NCBI RefSeq assembly: GCF_028607085.1 | Contig: NZ_CP117411.1 | Span: forward strand, 1,736,001-1,800,000 | Length of the DNA stretch: 64,000 bases | Direction: 5' to 3' | Origin: Sphingomonas naphthae | Lineage (GTDB): Bacteria > Pseudomonadota > Alphaproteobacteria > Sphingomonadales > Sphingomonadaceae | In this document: piece by piece, positions 49,511 to 58,767 of the stretch | How positions within the stretch are numbered: position 1 is the stretch's first letter | How the letters are laid out: every line of letters begins with the position of its first letter | Program-made: the position numbers and the translations under genes | Notes under the pieces: generated by a model | What the model was told of the DNA's origin: nothing | What the model saw: the letters and a program-made list of their open reading frames with translations, nothing else | The model's database searches: none

Positions 49511-52216
49511 TCAGCGGTTGGCCAGCGCCGCCTGCGCCGCCGCCAGCCGGGCGATCGGCACGCGGTAGGGCGAGGCGGACACGTAATCCAACCCGGTCTT
49601 TTCGCAGAAGGCGATCGAGGCGGGGTCGCCGCCATGTTCGCCGCAGATGCCCAGCTTGATGCCGGGGCGGGTCTTGCGGCCGCGTTCGGCGGCGATCTCG
49701 ATCAGTTCGCCGACACCCTCGATATCGAGGCTGACGAACGGATCCTTGGGGTAGATGCCCTTGTCGACATAGACGCCAAGGAAGCGCGCCGCGTCGTCGC
49801 GGGAAACGCCCAGCGCGGTCTGCGTCAGATCGTTGGTGCCGAAGGAGAAGAATTCGCCCACCTCGGCGATCTCGCCCGCCTTCAGCGCGGCGCGCGGCAG
49901 CTCGATCATGGTGCCGACGAGATAGTCGATGGTGATGCCGCTCTCGGCGAACACCGCCTTGGCGGTATCGTCGATCAGCTTCTTCATCAGCTCCAGCTCG
50001 CGCCGGGTGGCGACGAGCGGGACCATTACCTCGGGGATCGGCGCCGCGCCGGTGCGCTTCTCGACGGCGATCGCCGCCTCAAAGATGGCGCGGGCCTGCA
50101 TCTCGTAGATTTCGGGGTAGGTGACGCCCAGGCGGCAGCCGCGATGGCCCAGCATCGGGTTGAATTCGTGCAGTTCGGCCGCGCGGCGCTTGAGCGCCTC
50201 CACGCCGACACCGGCGGCATCGGCCACCTCGGCGAACTCCTCCTCTGCGTGCGGCAGGAACTCATGCAGCGGCGGATCGAGCAGGCGGATCGTCACCGGC
50301 AGGCCGGCCATGATCTCGAAGATCATCGCGAAATCGTCGCGCTGTTCGGGCAGCAGCTTTTCGAGCGCGACGCGACGGCCCTTCTCGTCCTCCGCCAGGA
50401 TCATCTGGCGGACGGCGGTGATGCGCGCGGCATCGAAGAACATATGCTCGGTGCGGCAAAGCCCCACGCCTTCCGCGCCGAACTGGCGGGCGGTCTGGCA
50501 ATCCTTGGGCGTCTCGGCGTTGGCGCGCACCTTCAGGCGGCGGACCTTGTCGGCCCACACCATCAGCGTGCCGAAATCGCCGGCCAGCTCGGGCTCGATC
50601 GTGGCGACCTCGCCGATCATCACTTCGCCGGTGGCGCCATCGATCGTGATGATGTCGCCCTCGCGCACCTCGCGGCTGCCGACGCGGAATACCTTCGCCT
50701 TGGCATCGATCGCGAGCGTGCCGACACCCGACACGCAGGGGCGGCCCATGCCGCGCGCCACGACGGCGGCGTGGCTGGTCATGCCGCCGCGCGCCGTGAG
50801 GATGCCCTTGGCGGCGTGCATGCCGTGAATGTCCTCAGGCGACGTCTCGGTGCGGACGAGGATGACGGCCTCGCCCAGCTCGGCATGATGCTCGGCCGTG
50901 TCGGCGTCGAACACCGCCTTGCCGGACGCGGCGCCCGGCGAGGCGGGAAGCCCCTTGGCGATCACGTCGCGCGGCGCCTTGGGATCGAGCGTGGGGTGGA
51001 GCAGCTGGTCCAGCGCCGACGGATCGACGCGGGCGACGGCCTCCTCCTCGGTGATGAGGCCCTCGCTCGCCATGTCCACCGCGATCTTCAGCGCCGCCTT
51101 GGCGGTGCGCTTGCCGGATCGCGTCTGGAGCATCCAGAGCTTGCCCTCCTGCACGGTGAATTCGATGTCCTGCATGTCGCGATAATGCGTTTCCAGCAGG
51201 TCGAACACGCGCGCCAGCTCGCCATAGACGGCGGGCATCGCCTCTTCCATCGAGGGGGCGGTGGCGCCGGCGCCCTCGCGGGCCGCGAGCGTCAGATATT
51301 GCGGCGTGCGGATGCCGGCGACGACGTCCTCGCCTTGGGCATTGATGAGGAATTCGCCATAATAGGCCCGGTCGCCCTTGGACGGATCGCGGGTGAAGGC
51401 GACGCCCGTGGCCGAGGTGTCGCCCATGTTGCCGAACACCATCGCCTGCACGTTGACGGCGGTGCCCCAGCTCGCGGGGATGTCGTTCAGGCGGCGATAG
51501 ACCTTGGCGCGATCGCACTGCCACGATCCGAACACCGCGCCCACCGCGCCCCATAATTGTTCGTGCACGTCCTGCGGGAAGGGCTTGCCCCACTGCTCCT
51601 CGACGATCGCCTTGTATTTGGCGACCAGCGTCTTCCAGTCGGCGGCGCCCAGATCGGTATCGAGATTGACGCCCAGATCCTCCTTGGCGATCTCCAGCGC
51701 CTCCTCGAACGCGCCATGATCCAGTTCGAGCACGACATCCGAATACATCTGGATGAAGCGGCGATAGCTGTCCCACGCGAACCGCTCGTCACCGGACGCG
51801 GCGGCGAGGCCGAGCACCGTCTCGTCGTTGAGGCCGAGGTTGAGGACCGTATCCATCATGCCCGGCATCGAGATGCGCGCACCCGAACGGACCGACACCA
51901 GCAAGGGATCGGCCTTGTCGCCGAAAGACTTGGCCGTGATCGCCTCGATATGAGTGATGCCGGCGGCGACCTCGGCGCGCACGCTCTCCGGGAAGGATTG
52001 GCCTTCCTCGTAATAGCGGGTGCACATGTCGGTCGAGATGGTGAAGCCCGGCGGCACCGGCAGGCCGATCGACGCCATTTCGGCGAGGTTCGCGCCCTTG
52101 CCGCCCAGCAGATTCCTGTCGCCCTTGCCGCCATCGGAGACGCCGCCGCCGAAGCGGTAGACGTAACGCTCCGTGCTGGTCGCCTTGGGGTCCGCCAGGG
52201 TCGCGCTCGCCATCAT
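49511..52216 (-). CDS. ppdK: Pyruvate, phosphate dikinase
   Basis: A 901-residue dikinase interconverting PEP, AMP and PPi with pyruvate, ATP and Pi. The N-terminal ATP-grasp domain has GGKGANLAEMASIGLPVPPG. The phosphohistidine domain has RGGMTSHAAVVARGMG with the catalytic His at about residue 480. The C-terminal TIM barrel contains EGVGLCRTEHMFF, EVMVPLVATRRELELM, FSFGTNDLTQTALGVSRDD and the terminal CGEHGGDPASI loop. Full length. Two adjacent ATGs follow GAGGT. It lies 164 bp downstream of glyS, an arrangement also seen in other alphaproteobacteria. Confidence 0.97.
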   Translation of the reverse strand: MMASATLADPKATSTERYVYRFGGGVSDGGKGDRNLLGGKGANLAEMASIGLPVPPGFTISTDMCTRYYEEGQSFPESVRAEVAAGITHIEAITAKSFGDKADPLLVSVRSGARISMPGMMDTVLNLGLNDETVLGLAAASGDERFAWDSYRRFIQMYSDVVLELDHGAFEEALEIAKEDLGVNLDTDLGAADWKTLVAKYKAIVEEQWGKPFPQDVHEQLWGAVGAVFGSWQCDRAKVYRRLNDIPASWGTAVNVQAMVFGNMGDTSATGVAFTRDPSKGDRAYYGEFLINAQGEDVVAGIRTPQYLTLAAREGAGATAPSMEEAMPAVYGELARVFDLLETHYRDMQDIEFTVQEGKLWMLQTRSGKRTAKAALKIAVDMASEGLITEEEAVARVDPSALDQLLHPTLDPKAPRDVIAKGLPASPGAASGKAVFDADTAEHHAELGEAVILVRTETSPEDIHGMHAAKGILTARGGMTSHAAVVARGMGRPCVSGVGTLAIDAKAKVFRVGSREVREGDIITIDGATGEVMIGEVATIEPELAGDFGTLMVWADKVRRLKVRANAETPKDCQTARQFGAEGVGLCRTEHMFFDAARITAVRQMILAEDEKGRRVALEKLLPEQRDDFAMIFEIMAGLPVTIRLLDPPLHEFLPHAEEEFAEVADAAGVGVEALKRRAAELHEFNPMLGHRGCRLGVTYPEIYEMQARAIFEAAIAVEKRTGAAPIPEVMVPLVATRRELELMKKLIDDTAKAVFAESGITIDYLVGTMIELPRAALKAGEIAEVGEFFSFGTNDLTQTALGVSRDDAARFLGVYVDKGIYPKDPFVSLDIEGVGELIEIAAERGRKTRPGIKLGICGEHGGDPASIAFCEKTGLDYVSASPYRVPIARLAAAQAALANR

Positions 52217-52380
52217 CTACCTCGTTCTATGCTGAAACCGGTTGAATCATTGTGCACCGCAACAGGGGCCAGTTCAAGTTCGGCTCCTGTTTTCCGGTCC
52301 AAAGCGGCGCTTCGCGCGCCCGATGCCTTGGCCCGGAAGTTCACGAAGTTCGCATCCTACGCCCTTGTTTCGGCGGGCGA

Positions 52381-54819
52381 CTACCCCTCTATGCGGGAGA
52401 AATCGGCCACCTGATGCACCGCCGCCCGCACCCGCGCCAGCAGAGCGAGCCGCGCGGCGCGCTTGGCGGGATCGGCGTCGTTCACCGTCACCTGATCGAA
52501 GAAACCGTCGATCGGCGCGCGCAGCGAGGCAAGCGCGGCCATCGCCCCCTCGAAATCCTCGGCGGCGACCGCCGCGGCGGCGCGCGGCTCGGCTGAGTCG
52601 ATCGCGGACATGAGCGCCGTTTCCGCCTTTTCGGGCGTGTAGGACAGCGTTTTTTGCACGCCAAAGCCCTCTCCCCCTCGGGGAGAGGGTTGGGAGAGGG
52701 GCGCGAAGGGCGGCACGCCCTGAGCGTCCGCCCCATCGGCCAGTGCGGGACGCTCACCTCCGGTTCGCGCCCCCTCTCCCCGACCCTCTCCCCGCTGGGG
52801 AGAGGGAGATTCCGGCGCTTCCTTCTTCAGGATATTCGTCGCGCGCTTGTAGCCCGCGAGCAGATTGGCCCCATCCTCGGTGCCGACGAACCCCTGCAAC
52901 GCCTTCACGCGGGCGAGCAACCGGACGAGATCATCCTCCCCACCCAACGCGAACACCGCGTCGATCAGATCGTGGCGAACCCCGGCTTCCTTCTGCTGGA
53001 CCTTGAGGCGGTCGGCGAAGAAGTCGAGAGCCTCGTCAGCAATCGCGTATAGCTTTTTGGTGTTGCTCGCAGCGCGTTCGATAGCTTTATCGTCTGCTTG
53101 GCCACGCAGTTGAGCGTACATATCTGCCGCAACATCGCGTCCCATTCGTATATAGCGGGAAAACTCACCAAACATTTTGTTCGCTTCGAGTGTAGCGTCC
53201 TTTGGACGAGCGAATGGCTGACTCCAAGCAGCCTCTACCAAAGATCTGCGAAGATCGAGCGTCAGGTGATTCTCAACAATCAGCCTAATAATCGCGAGAG
53301 CTGCGCGCCGCAGCGCAAACGGATCTTTAGAGCCCGTTGGCTTTTCATTGATCGAGAAGAACGCTGCGATTGCATCCAGCTTGTCCGCCAGCGACACCGC
53401 CACCGTCACCGGCGCGGTCGGCACCGCGTCACCCTGCCCGACCGGCTTGTAGTGATCGCGGATCGCGTCGGCGACTTGCGGCGCGAGGCCCTCGGCCCGC
53501 GCATAATAGCCGCCCATCACGCCCTGAAGCTCGGGGAATTCGCCGACCATGCCGGTGACGAGATCGGCCTTGCATAGCTCGGCCGCCTTCTGGGCCATGT
53601 CGGCGAGTTGTTTCTTGTCGTGCTCCTGCGAAGGCAGGAGCCCAGGGTTAGGTTGCGCTTCCCCACCCTGGGCTCCTGCCTTCGCAGGAGCACGGGGTTT
53701 CACGATATCGGACTCCACCAGCCACCGCGCCAGCTTCGCCACGCGCTCGACCTTGTCGGCCACCGTGCCCAGCTTCTCGTGGAACACGATCTGCCCCAGC
53801 TTCTTCGCGCTCTCCGCGAGCGGAACCTTCAGATCCTGCTCCCAGAAGAATTTCGCGTCCGACAGCCGCGCGGCCAGCACCTTGCGGTTGCCGGCGACGA
53901 TCGCCTCGCCGCCATCGGCCGCCTCGATATTGGCGGTGCAGATGAAGGTCGGCGCCAGTTCGCCGGCCGCGTCCAGACAGGCGAAATATTTCTGGTTGGT
54001 CCGCATGGTGAGCTGGATCACCTCGCGCGGCACCGCCAGGAACGCCGGATCGAAATCGCCCAGCAGCGGCACCGGCCATTCGGTGAGGCCGGCATTCTCG
54101 GCCACCAGCCCCTCGTCCGGCGCGACCGTCAGCCCGCGCGCCGCGGCGGCCCTCGCGGCGCCCTCGCGGATGATCGCCTGCCGCTCGGCGGGGTCGAGGA
54201 TGACGTGGCAGGCGCGCAGCTTGGCGGCATAATCGTCCGCGCCGCCGATGGTGATGATGCCGGGGTGGTGGAAGCGATGCCCCACCGTCTCCGCGCCCGA
54301 GGTGACGCCCTCGACCTCGATCGGCACGACATCCTGCCCCAGCAGCGCGACGATGCCCTTCAACGGCCGCACCCAGCGCAGCGACGACGTGCTGGCGGAC
54401 GCCGCCCCCCAGCGCATCGATTTCGGCCAGGGGAAGCCGCGCACGATCGCGGGCACGGCCTCGGCCAGCACCTCGGCGGTGGCACGGCCCGGCTTCTCGA
54501 TCACCGCGAACAGCACCCCGCCGCGATCGACGAGCTGGTCGGCGCTGAGCCCGGTCTTGCGCAGGAACCCCTCCAGCGCCTGCGGCGGCGCGCCGGCGCG
54601 CGGGCCTTTCAGCTCCTCTCTGACGGCCTGCGTGGCAAGCGGCAACCCGCGCGCGATCAGGGCGAGGCGGCGCGGGGTGGCGTAAGTCTCGAGTCCGGTG
54701 GCGGTCAGCCCCGCCTTGCCGATCTCGGCCGCGAACAGCCGCGCCAGATCGGCGCACGCCTTCTCCTGCATCCGCGCGGGAATTTCCTCGGAGAGGAGTT
54801 CGAGGAGGAAGTCGGTCAT
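52381..54819 (-). CDS. glyS: Glycyl-tRNA synthetase beta subunit, enlarged by two in-frame repeat insertions
   Basis: The beta subunit of the heterotetrameric GlyRS, which binds tRNA. It starts DFLLELLSEEIPARMQEKAC and has LTMRTNQKYFACLDAAGELA, CKADLVTGMVGEFPELQGVM and DPFALRRAALAIIRLI. It is 812 residues against roughly 690-700 usual for the family. Most of the excess is accounted for by two repeat-derived stretches: residues about 375-400 (KPRAPAKAGAQGGEAQPNPG and on) and about 670-720 (SPQRGEGRGEGARTGGERPA and on). Between them, nucleotides about 53041-53380 average near 52% GC by hand count, well below the flanks, yet encode well-conserved GlyS sequence. The frame is intact throughout, so the gene is presumably functional. 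Confidence 0.93.
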   Translation of the reverse strand: MTDFLLELLSEEIPARMQEKACADLARLFAAEIGKAGLTATGLETYATPRRLALIARGLPLATQAVREELKGPRAGAPPQALEGFLRKTGLSADQLVDRGGVLFAVIEKPGRATAEVLAEAVPAIVRGFPWPKSMRWGAASASTSSLRWVRPLKGIVALLGQDVVPIEVEGVTSGAETVGHRFHHPGIITIGGADDYAAKLRACHVILDPAERQAIIREGAARAAAARGLTVAPDEGLVAENAGLTEWPVPLLGDFDPAFLAVPREVIQLTMRTNQKYFACLDAAGELAPTFICTANIEAADGGEAIVAGNRKVLAARLSDAKFFWEQDLKVPLAESAKKLGQIVFHEKLGTVADKVERVAKLARWLVESDIVKPRAPAKAGAQGGEAQPNPGLLPSQEHDKKQLADMAQKAAELCKADLVTGMVGEFPELQGVMGGYYARAEGLAPQVADAIRDHYKPVGQGDAVPTAPVTVAVSLADKLDAIAAFFSINEKPTGSKDPFALRRAALAIIRLIVENHLTLDLRRSLVEAAWSQPFARPKDATLEANKMFGEFSRYIRMGRDVAADMYAQLRGQADDKAIERAASNTKKLYAIADEALDFFADRLKVQQKEAGVRHDLIDAVFALGGEDDLVRLLARVKALQGFVGTEDGANLLAGYKRATNILKKEAPESPSPQRGEGRGEGARTGGERPALADGADAQGVPPFAPLSQPSPRGGEGFGVQKTLSYTPEKAETALMSAIDSAEPRAAAAVAAEDFEGAMAALASLRAPIDGFFDQVTVNDADPAKRAARLALLARVRAAVHQVADFSRIEG
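52666..52809. repeat. Palindromic repeat inside glyS (CCCTCTCCCC...GGGGAGAGGG)
   Basis: CCCTCTCCCCCTCGGGGAGA at the left and CTCTCCCCGCTGGGGAGAGG at the right are each hairpins; inner arms GGGAGAGGGGCGCGAA and TTCGCGCCCCCTCTCCC pair across a centre carrying GCGTCC and GGACGC. It is translated on the minus strand as a Gly/Arg/Pro/Ser-rich stretch in the C-terminal part of GlyS. Structure and size resemble family D. Confidence 0.85.
53620..53693. repeat. Palindromic repeat inside glyS (family B copy)
   Basis: The 74-bp element GTGCTCCTGCGAAGGCAGGA ... TCCTGCCTTCGCAGGAGCAC closely matches the intergenic element at 32806-32885, including the GCCCAGGG/CCCTGGGC inner arms. It is translated within GlyS as part of APAKAGAQGGEAQPNPGLLP and onwards. 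Confidence 0.9.
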
Positions 54820-54829
54820 GGCTTGGGGT

Positions 54830-54945
54830 TCCTCCCCTGCAAGGGGAGGGGGACCAGCCGCAGGCTGGTGGAGGGGTGACCCACCATCGAGAGGGTATCA
54901 CCCCTCCGTCGCGCTGTCGCGCGCCACCTCCCCTTGCAGGGGAGG
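54830..54945. repeat. Palindromic repeat (family D) between glyQ and glyS
   Basis: CCTCCCCTGCAAGGGGAGGG at the left, CACCTCCCCTTGCAGGGGAG at the right, with GGAGGGGTGACCC and TATCACCCCTCC inner arms. Same organisation as 46667-46786. It lies immediately upstream of the glyS start. Confidence 0.85.
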
Positions 54946-54960
54946 ATCGAAAGGAGGTTC

Positions 54961-55049
54961 GTCACCCCGGCGCAGGCCGGGGTCTCGGCAGGCTTGGGGC
55001 GACGGGTGTGGCAGCCGCCGGAGGCCCCGGCCTGCGCCGGGGCGACGAT
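54961..55049. repeat. Palindromic repeat (family C) between glyQ and glyS
   Basis: GTCACCCCGGCGCAGGCCGG at the left, GGCCTGCGCCGGGGCGAC at the right, with a GGCTTGGGGCGACGG centre. With the family D element it fills the 244-bp gap between two genes that are normally close neighbours. Confidence 0.85.
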
Positions 55050-55063
55050 ATCCGCGCTTACCA

Positions 55064-55945
55064 TCATCCCTCCCACCCGTTATGCGCCATCCACGCGGCG
55101 CAACACCCCTTCGTCAGATCGCGCACGCGGCCGATATAGGCCTGCCGCTCCGCGACCGAGATCACGCCGCGCGCCTGGAGGGTGTTGAAGATGTGGCTCG
55201 CCTTGATCGCCTGATCGTAGGCCGGCAGCGGCAGCGGCGCCTCCCGATCGAGCAGCGCGCGGCATTCGTCGGCCGCCTGGGTGAATTGCCTGAACAGCAC
55301 CTCGGTGTTCGCCGCCTCGAAATTATAGGCGGAGAATTGCTTCTCGTTTTCGAGGAACACGTCGCCGTAGCTGACGCCCTCGTCGTTGAAGGCGAGGTCG
55401 TAGACGTTGTCGACGCCCTGGATATACATCGCCAGCCGCTCGAGCCCGTAGGTGATCTCGCCCGCGACGGGCTTGCAGTCGAAGCCGCCGACCTGCTGGA
55501 AATAGGTGAATTGCGTCACCTCCATGCCGTCGCACCACACTTCCCAGCCGAGGCCCCACGCGCCGAGCGTCGGGCTCTCCCAATCGTCCTCGACGAAGCG
55601 GATGTCGTGCTTCAGCGGATCGATGCCGATTTCGGCCAGGCTGCCGAGGTAGAGCGCCTGCAAGTCGGCCGGGCTGGGCTTCAGGATCACCTGATATTGG
55701 TAATAATGGCCGAGGCGGTTGGGGTTCTCGCCATAACGCCCATCGGTCGGCCGGCGCGAGGGCTGCACATAGGCCGCCTTCCAGGGCTTCGGGCCGAGGG
55801 CGCGCAGCGTGGTGTAGGGGTGGAAGGTGCCAGCGCCCATTTCCATGTCATAGGGTTGCAGGATCACGCAGCCCTGCCGGCTCCAGTACGCATGGAGGGT
55901 GAGGATCAGCCCCTGGAAGCTGAGCGGTGCGGCGGGCGCGGTCAT
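55064..55945 (-). CDS. glyQ: Glycyl-tRNA synthetase alpha subunit
   Basis: The 293-residue class II catalytic subunit. It has [40 protein letters not shown], the highly conserved [32 protein letters not shown], and [20 protein letters not shown]. It is full length and heads the glyQ-glyS-ppdK run on the minus strand. The spacing to glyS is widened by two palindromic repeats. Confidence 0.97.
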   Translation of the reverse strand: MTAPAAPLSFQGLILTLHAYWSRQGCVILQPYDMEMGAGTFHPYTTLRALGPKPWKAAYVQPSRRPTDGRYGENPNRLGHYYQYQVILKPSPADLQALYLGSLAEIGIDPLKHDIRFVEDDWESPTLGAWGLGWEVWCDGMEVTQFTYFQQVGGFDCKPVAGEITYGLERLAMYIQGVDNVYDLAFNDEGVSYGDVFLENEKQFSAYNFEAANTEVLFRQFTQAADECRALLDREAPLPLPAYDQAIKASHIFNTLQARGVISVAERQAYIGRVRDLTKGCCAAWMAHNGWEG

Positions 55946-55999
55946 GGCCGCCGCCGGTAGCGGGGCGGCGGTGGGGGGGTCAAGGTATTGTGGGGCGGA

Positions 56000-56245
56000 T
56001 CAGATCGACGCGATCGGCACGCGCAGCTTCACCTTGTTGAGCTTCCAGCGGAATTTCGCGCGCTGACGGGACGGCTCGTCCACCTCCGGCAGCAGGAACC
56101 GGGAGCGGCCGCGTGGGCCGCGTACCACCACGTCCCTTTCGCTCGGCCGCACGTCGGCCAGATCGAAATTCGCAACGTCGCCGCCACTCGCGCCGATGGG
56201 CATCGCGCCCGCCATGACACCCATGATCATCGCGGTGAGTGGCAT
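56000..56245 (-). CDS. Hypothetical small protein
   Basis: An 81-residue frame starting MPLTAMIMGVMAGAMPIGAS, a possible weak signal sequence, followed by a charged, Arg/Lys-rich segment (VVVRGPRGRSRFLLPEVDEP, KFRWKLNKVKLRVPIASI). GGAGG lies ten bases upstream of the ATG, rather far. No family recognised. It lies between folE (65 bp upstream) and glyQ on the same strand. Confidence 0.5.
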   Translation of the reverse strand: MPLTAMIMGVMAGAMPIGASGGDVANFDLADVRPSERDVVVRGPRGRSRFLLPEVDEPSRQRAKFRWKLNKVKLRVPIASI

Positions 56246-56310
56246 CGGGCGGCATCCTCCGGGCTGGCTATCGCCCGGAAAAAGCCTTCAAAAGCCGCGA
56301 AGTTCCGCGA

Positions 56311-56955
56311 TCAATAGCCCATCAGCGCCAGAACCTCTCGGCGCGAGCGTTCGTCGTCGCGGAACACGCCCATCATCCGGCTCGTCGTCATCGCGACGCC
56401 CGGCGTGCGGACACCGCGCGCGGTCATGCAGCCGTGGCTCGCCTCGACCACCACCGCCACGCCGAGCGGATGCAGGCCGTTCCAGATGGCGTCGGCCACC
56501 TCGGCCGTCAGCCGCTCCTGCACCTGCAAGCGCCGGGCATAGCCGTGCAGCACGCGCGCCAGTTTCGATATGCCGACCACCTTGTCTTTCGGCAGATAGG
56601 CGATCGAGGCGGTGCCGAGGATCGGCGCCATGTGATGTTCGCAATGCGACTGGAAGGGGATGCCCTTCAGCAGCACGATCTCGTCATAGCCGCCCACCTC
56701 CTCGAAGGTACGGGCAAGGTGGATCTGCGGGTCCTCGCCATAGCCGCTGCAATATTCCTTCCACGCCCGCGCCACGCGCAGCGGCGTATCGACCAGCCCC
56801 TCGCGCGTGGGGTCGTCGCCGGTCCAGCGGATCAGCGTGCGGATCGCGTCGGCAACCTCGTCCGGCACGGGGATTTTCGGCGGCGGGGCGACGATGTCGC
56901 CGTCGTCGGGCTCGTGATGATCGTGGGTCAATGCCTCGGCCTTCCTCACCGCCAT
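56311..56955 (-). CDS. folE: GTP cyclohydrolase I
   Basis: A 214-residue enzyme converting GTP to dihydroneopterin triphosphate, first step to folate. It has REGLVDTPLRVARAWKEYCS, the zinc-binding HCEHHMAPILG (Cys and His ligands), VVGISKLARVLHGYARRLQV, and the second zinc cysteine in ASHGCMTARGVRTPGVAMTT. About 25 N-terminal residues rich in His/Asp are family-variable. ATG 56953-56955 is chosen; the frame runs 41 codons further up without similarity, and no clear ribosome-binding site precedes either. Confidence 0.96.
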   Translation of the reverse strand: MAVRKAEALTHDHHEPDDGDIVAPPPKIPVPDEVADAIRTLIRWTGDDPTREGLVDTPLRVARAWKEYCSGYGEDPQIHLARTFEEVGGYDEIVLLKGIPFQSHCEHHMAPILGTASIAYLPKDKVVGISKLARVLHGYARRLQVQERLTAEVADAIWNGLHPLGVAVVVEASHGCMTARGVRTPGVAMTTSRMMGVFRDDERSRREVLALMGY

Positions 56956-57078
56956 GGGCCGGCGCCGCGCGGCCCTTGCACCGGCGCCGTCATCGGCTAC
57001 CGCTGGTGCGTTAAATGGCGCTAAGGCGAAGCGCAATGCCGTAGCCCGGATCGGCGGGCGGCGGATCGGGAGAGGCAT

Positions 57079-58767
57079 GTGCCGCAGGCCGACGCAAAGG
57101 GAAAGGCGAAAAGGGCCGGCGGCGGCATGTGGACGCCGCTGGCCACACCGCTGTTCCGCCGCATCTGGATCGGCACGCTGCTCTCAAATCTGGGCATGAT
57201 GATCCAGACGGTGGGCGCCGCGTGGGACATGACCCTGATGACGCCGGCAGCCGACATGGTCGCGCTGGTGCAGACGGCGATGATGCTGCCGATCATGCTG
57301 ATCGCCGTGCCCGCCGGGGCGATCGCCGACATGCACGATCGTCGCAAGGTCGGCCTCGCCGCGCTGCTGCTGGCCCTCGTCAGCGCGGTCGTCTTTTCGA
57401 TCGTCAGCTTCGCCGGGTTGATGTCGCCGTGGATGCTGCTGGCCTATTGCTTCATGGTCGGCACCGGTTGGGCGGTGATGAGCCCCGCGCTGCAATCGGC
57501 GGTGGGCGAGCAGGTGCCCGCCGCCGTATTGCCGCAGGGCATCGCGCTCAATTCGATCGCGTTCAACATGGCGCGCAGCCTGGGCCCGGCGATCGGCGGC
57601 GTGATCGTGGCCACGGCGGGCGCCATCGCGGCTTTCTTCGTCAACGCGCTGATGTATCTGCCGCTGATCGCGGTGCTGCTGCTGTGGCGGCGGGTGCAGA
57701 AACCATCACGACTGCCGCCCGAGCGGCTCGGCTGGGCGATCCGATCGGGCGTGCGCTACGCGATCCATACGCCCGCCATCCGCACGATGCTGTCGCGCAG
57801 CTTCCTCACCGGTTTCGCGGGCGGTTCTGTGGCGTCGCTGATGCCGCTGATCGCGCGCGATCTGATCGGCGGCGGCGCGCAGGTTTACGGCGTCCTGCTC
57901 GGCGCGTTCGGGGTGGGCGCCGTGCTGGGCGGGCTGATGGTCGGCCCCCTCACCCGCCGATTCGACAGCGAGGCGGCGGTGCGCTGGACGACGATCCTGT
58001 TCGGTATCGCCGTGGCGATCGTGGCGGTCAGCGGGAATATGGCGGTGAGCGCGCTCGCGCTGATCGTGGCTGGGGCGATGTGGATCGCGCCGGTCACCAT
58101 CTTCAACATCGGTGTGCAGCTTTCGGCGCCACGCTGGGTGTCGGGGCGGACGCTGGCGGCGTTCCAGGCGTCGGTGTGCGGCGGCATCGCCATCGGCAGC
58201 TGGGCCTGGGGCCATGTCGCGGAGGAAGGTGGCGTGCGGCTGGCGCTGCTCTGCTCGGCGGGTGCGCTGGGCCTCACCGCCCTTGTCGGCCGCCTCCTGC
58301 CGATGCCCGACCTTCAGCATGGCGACAAGGAAACGGTCGTTCTCGACGATCCCGAGATCGCGCTGGCCATCACCGGCCGCTCCGGGCCGATCCTTGTCGA
58401 GGTGGAGTATCGCGTGCGGGCCGATCAGGCGCGCGCGTTTTACGATGCGATGCAGGCGCTTCGCCGCATCCGCCAGCGGAACGGCGCGGTCGATTGGCAG
58501 GTCGCCCGCGATCTGGCCGACGATCAGCTGTGGATCGAGCGTTACAATTGCCCGACATGGCATGATTATCTGCGCCAGCGCAGCCGCATGACGGCCGCCG
58601 ACGTCGCCGTCACCGACCACGCCATTTCCTTCCACATCGGAGACGATGTCCGGCGCGTGCGCCGGCTGCTCGATCGACCGTTCGGTTCGGTCCGCTGGCG
58701 CGATGACACGCCCGATCCCGGCACGCCCGCCGTGTTACCCGCAGCCGGCGGCACAGGCGCGGCGTGA
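57079..58767 (+). CDS. MFS transporter (MFS_3/EntS-like) with C-terminal soluble domain
   Basis: A 562-residue protein. Residues about 20-410 are an MFS exporter with 12 helices (WIGTLLSNLGMMIQTVGAAW, IADMHDRRKVGLAALLLALV between TM2 and TM3, VLLGAFGVGAVLGGLMVGPL). The last about 130 residues are cytoplasmic and resemble an antibiotic-biosynthesis-monooxygenase/NIPSNAP-like alpha-beta fold (PILVEVEYRVRADQARAFYD, ERYNCPTWHDYLRQRSRMT), an arrangement seen in PF05977 transporters. The start is a GTG with GGGAGAGG just upstream. It overlaps the EamA gene (GTGA), so the two transporters are coupled. Substrate unknown. Confidence 0.87.
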   Translation: MPQADAKGKAKRAGGGMWTPLATPLFRRIWIGTLLSNLGMMIQTVGAAWDMTLMTPAADMVALVQTAMMLPIMLIAVPAGAIADMHDRRKVGLAALLLALVSAVVFSIVSFAGLMSPWMLLAYCFMVGTGWAVMSPALQSAVGEQVPAAVLPQGIALNSIAFNMARSLGPAIGGVIVATAGAIAAFFVNALMYLPLIAVLLLWRRVQKPSRLPPERLGWAIRSGVRYAIHTPAIRTMLSRSFLTGFAGGSVASLMPLIARDLIGGGAQVYGVLLGAFGVGAVLGGLMVGPLTRRFDSEAAVRWTTILFGIAVAIVAVSGNMAVSALALIVAGAMWIAPVTIFNIGVQLSAPRWVSGRTLAAFQASVCGGIAIGSWAWGHVAEEGGVRLALLCSAGALGLTALVGRLLPMPDLQHGDKETVVLDDPEIALAITGRSGPILVEVEYRVRADQARAFYDAMQALRRIRQRNGAVDWQVARDLADDQLWIERYNCPTWHDYLRQRSRMTAADVAVTDHAISFHIGDDVRRVRRLLDRPFGSVRWRDDTPDPGTPAVLPAAGGTGAA

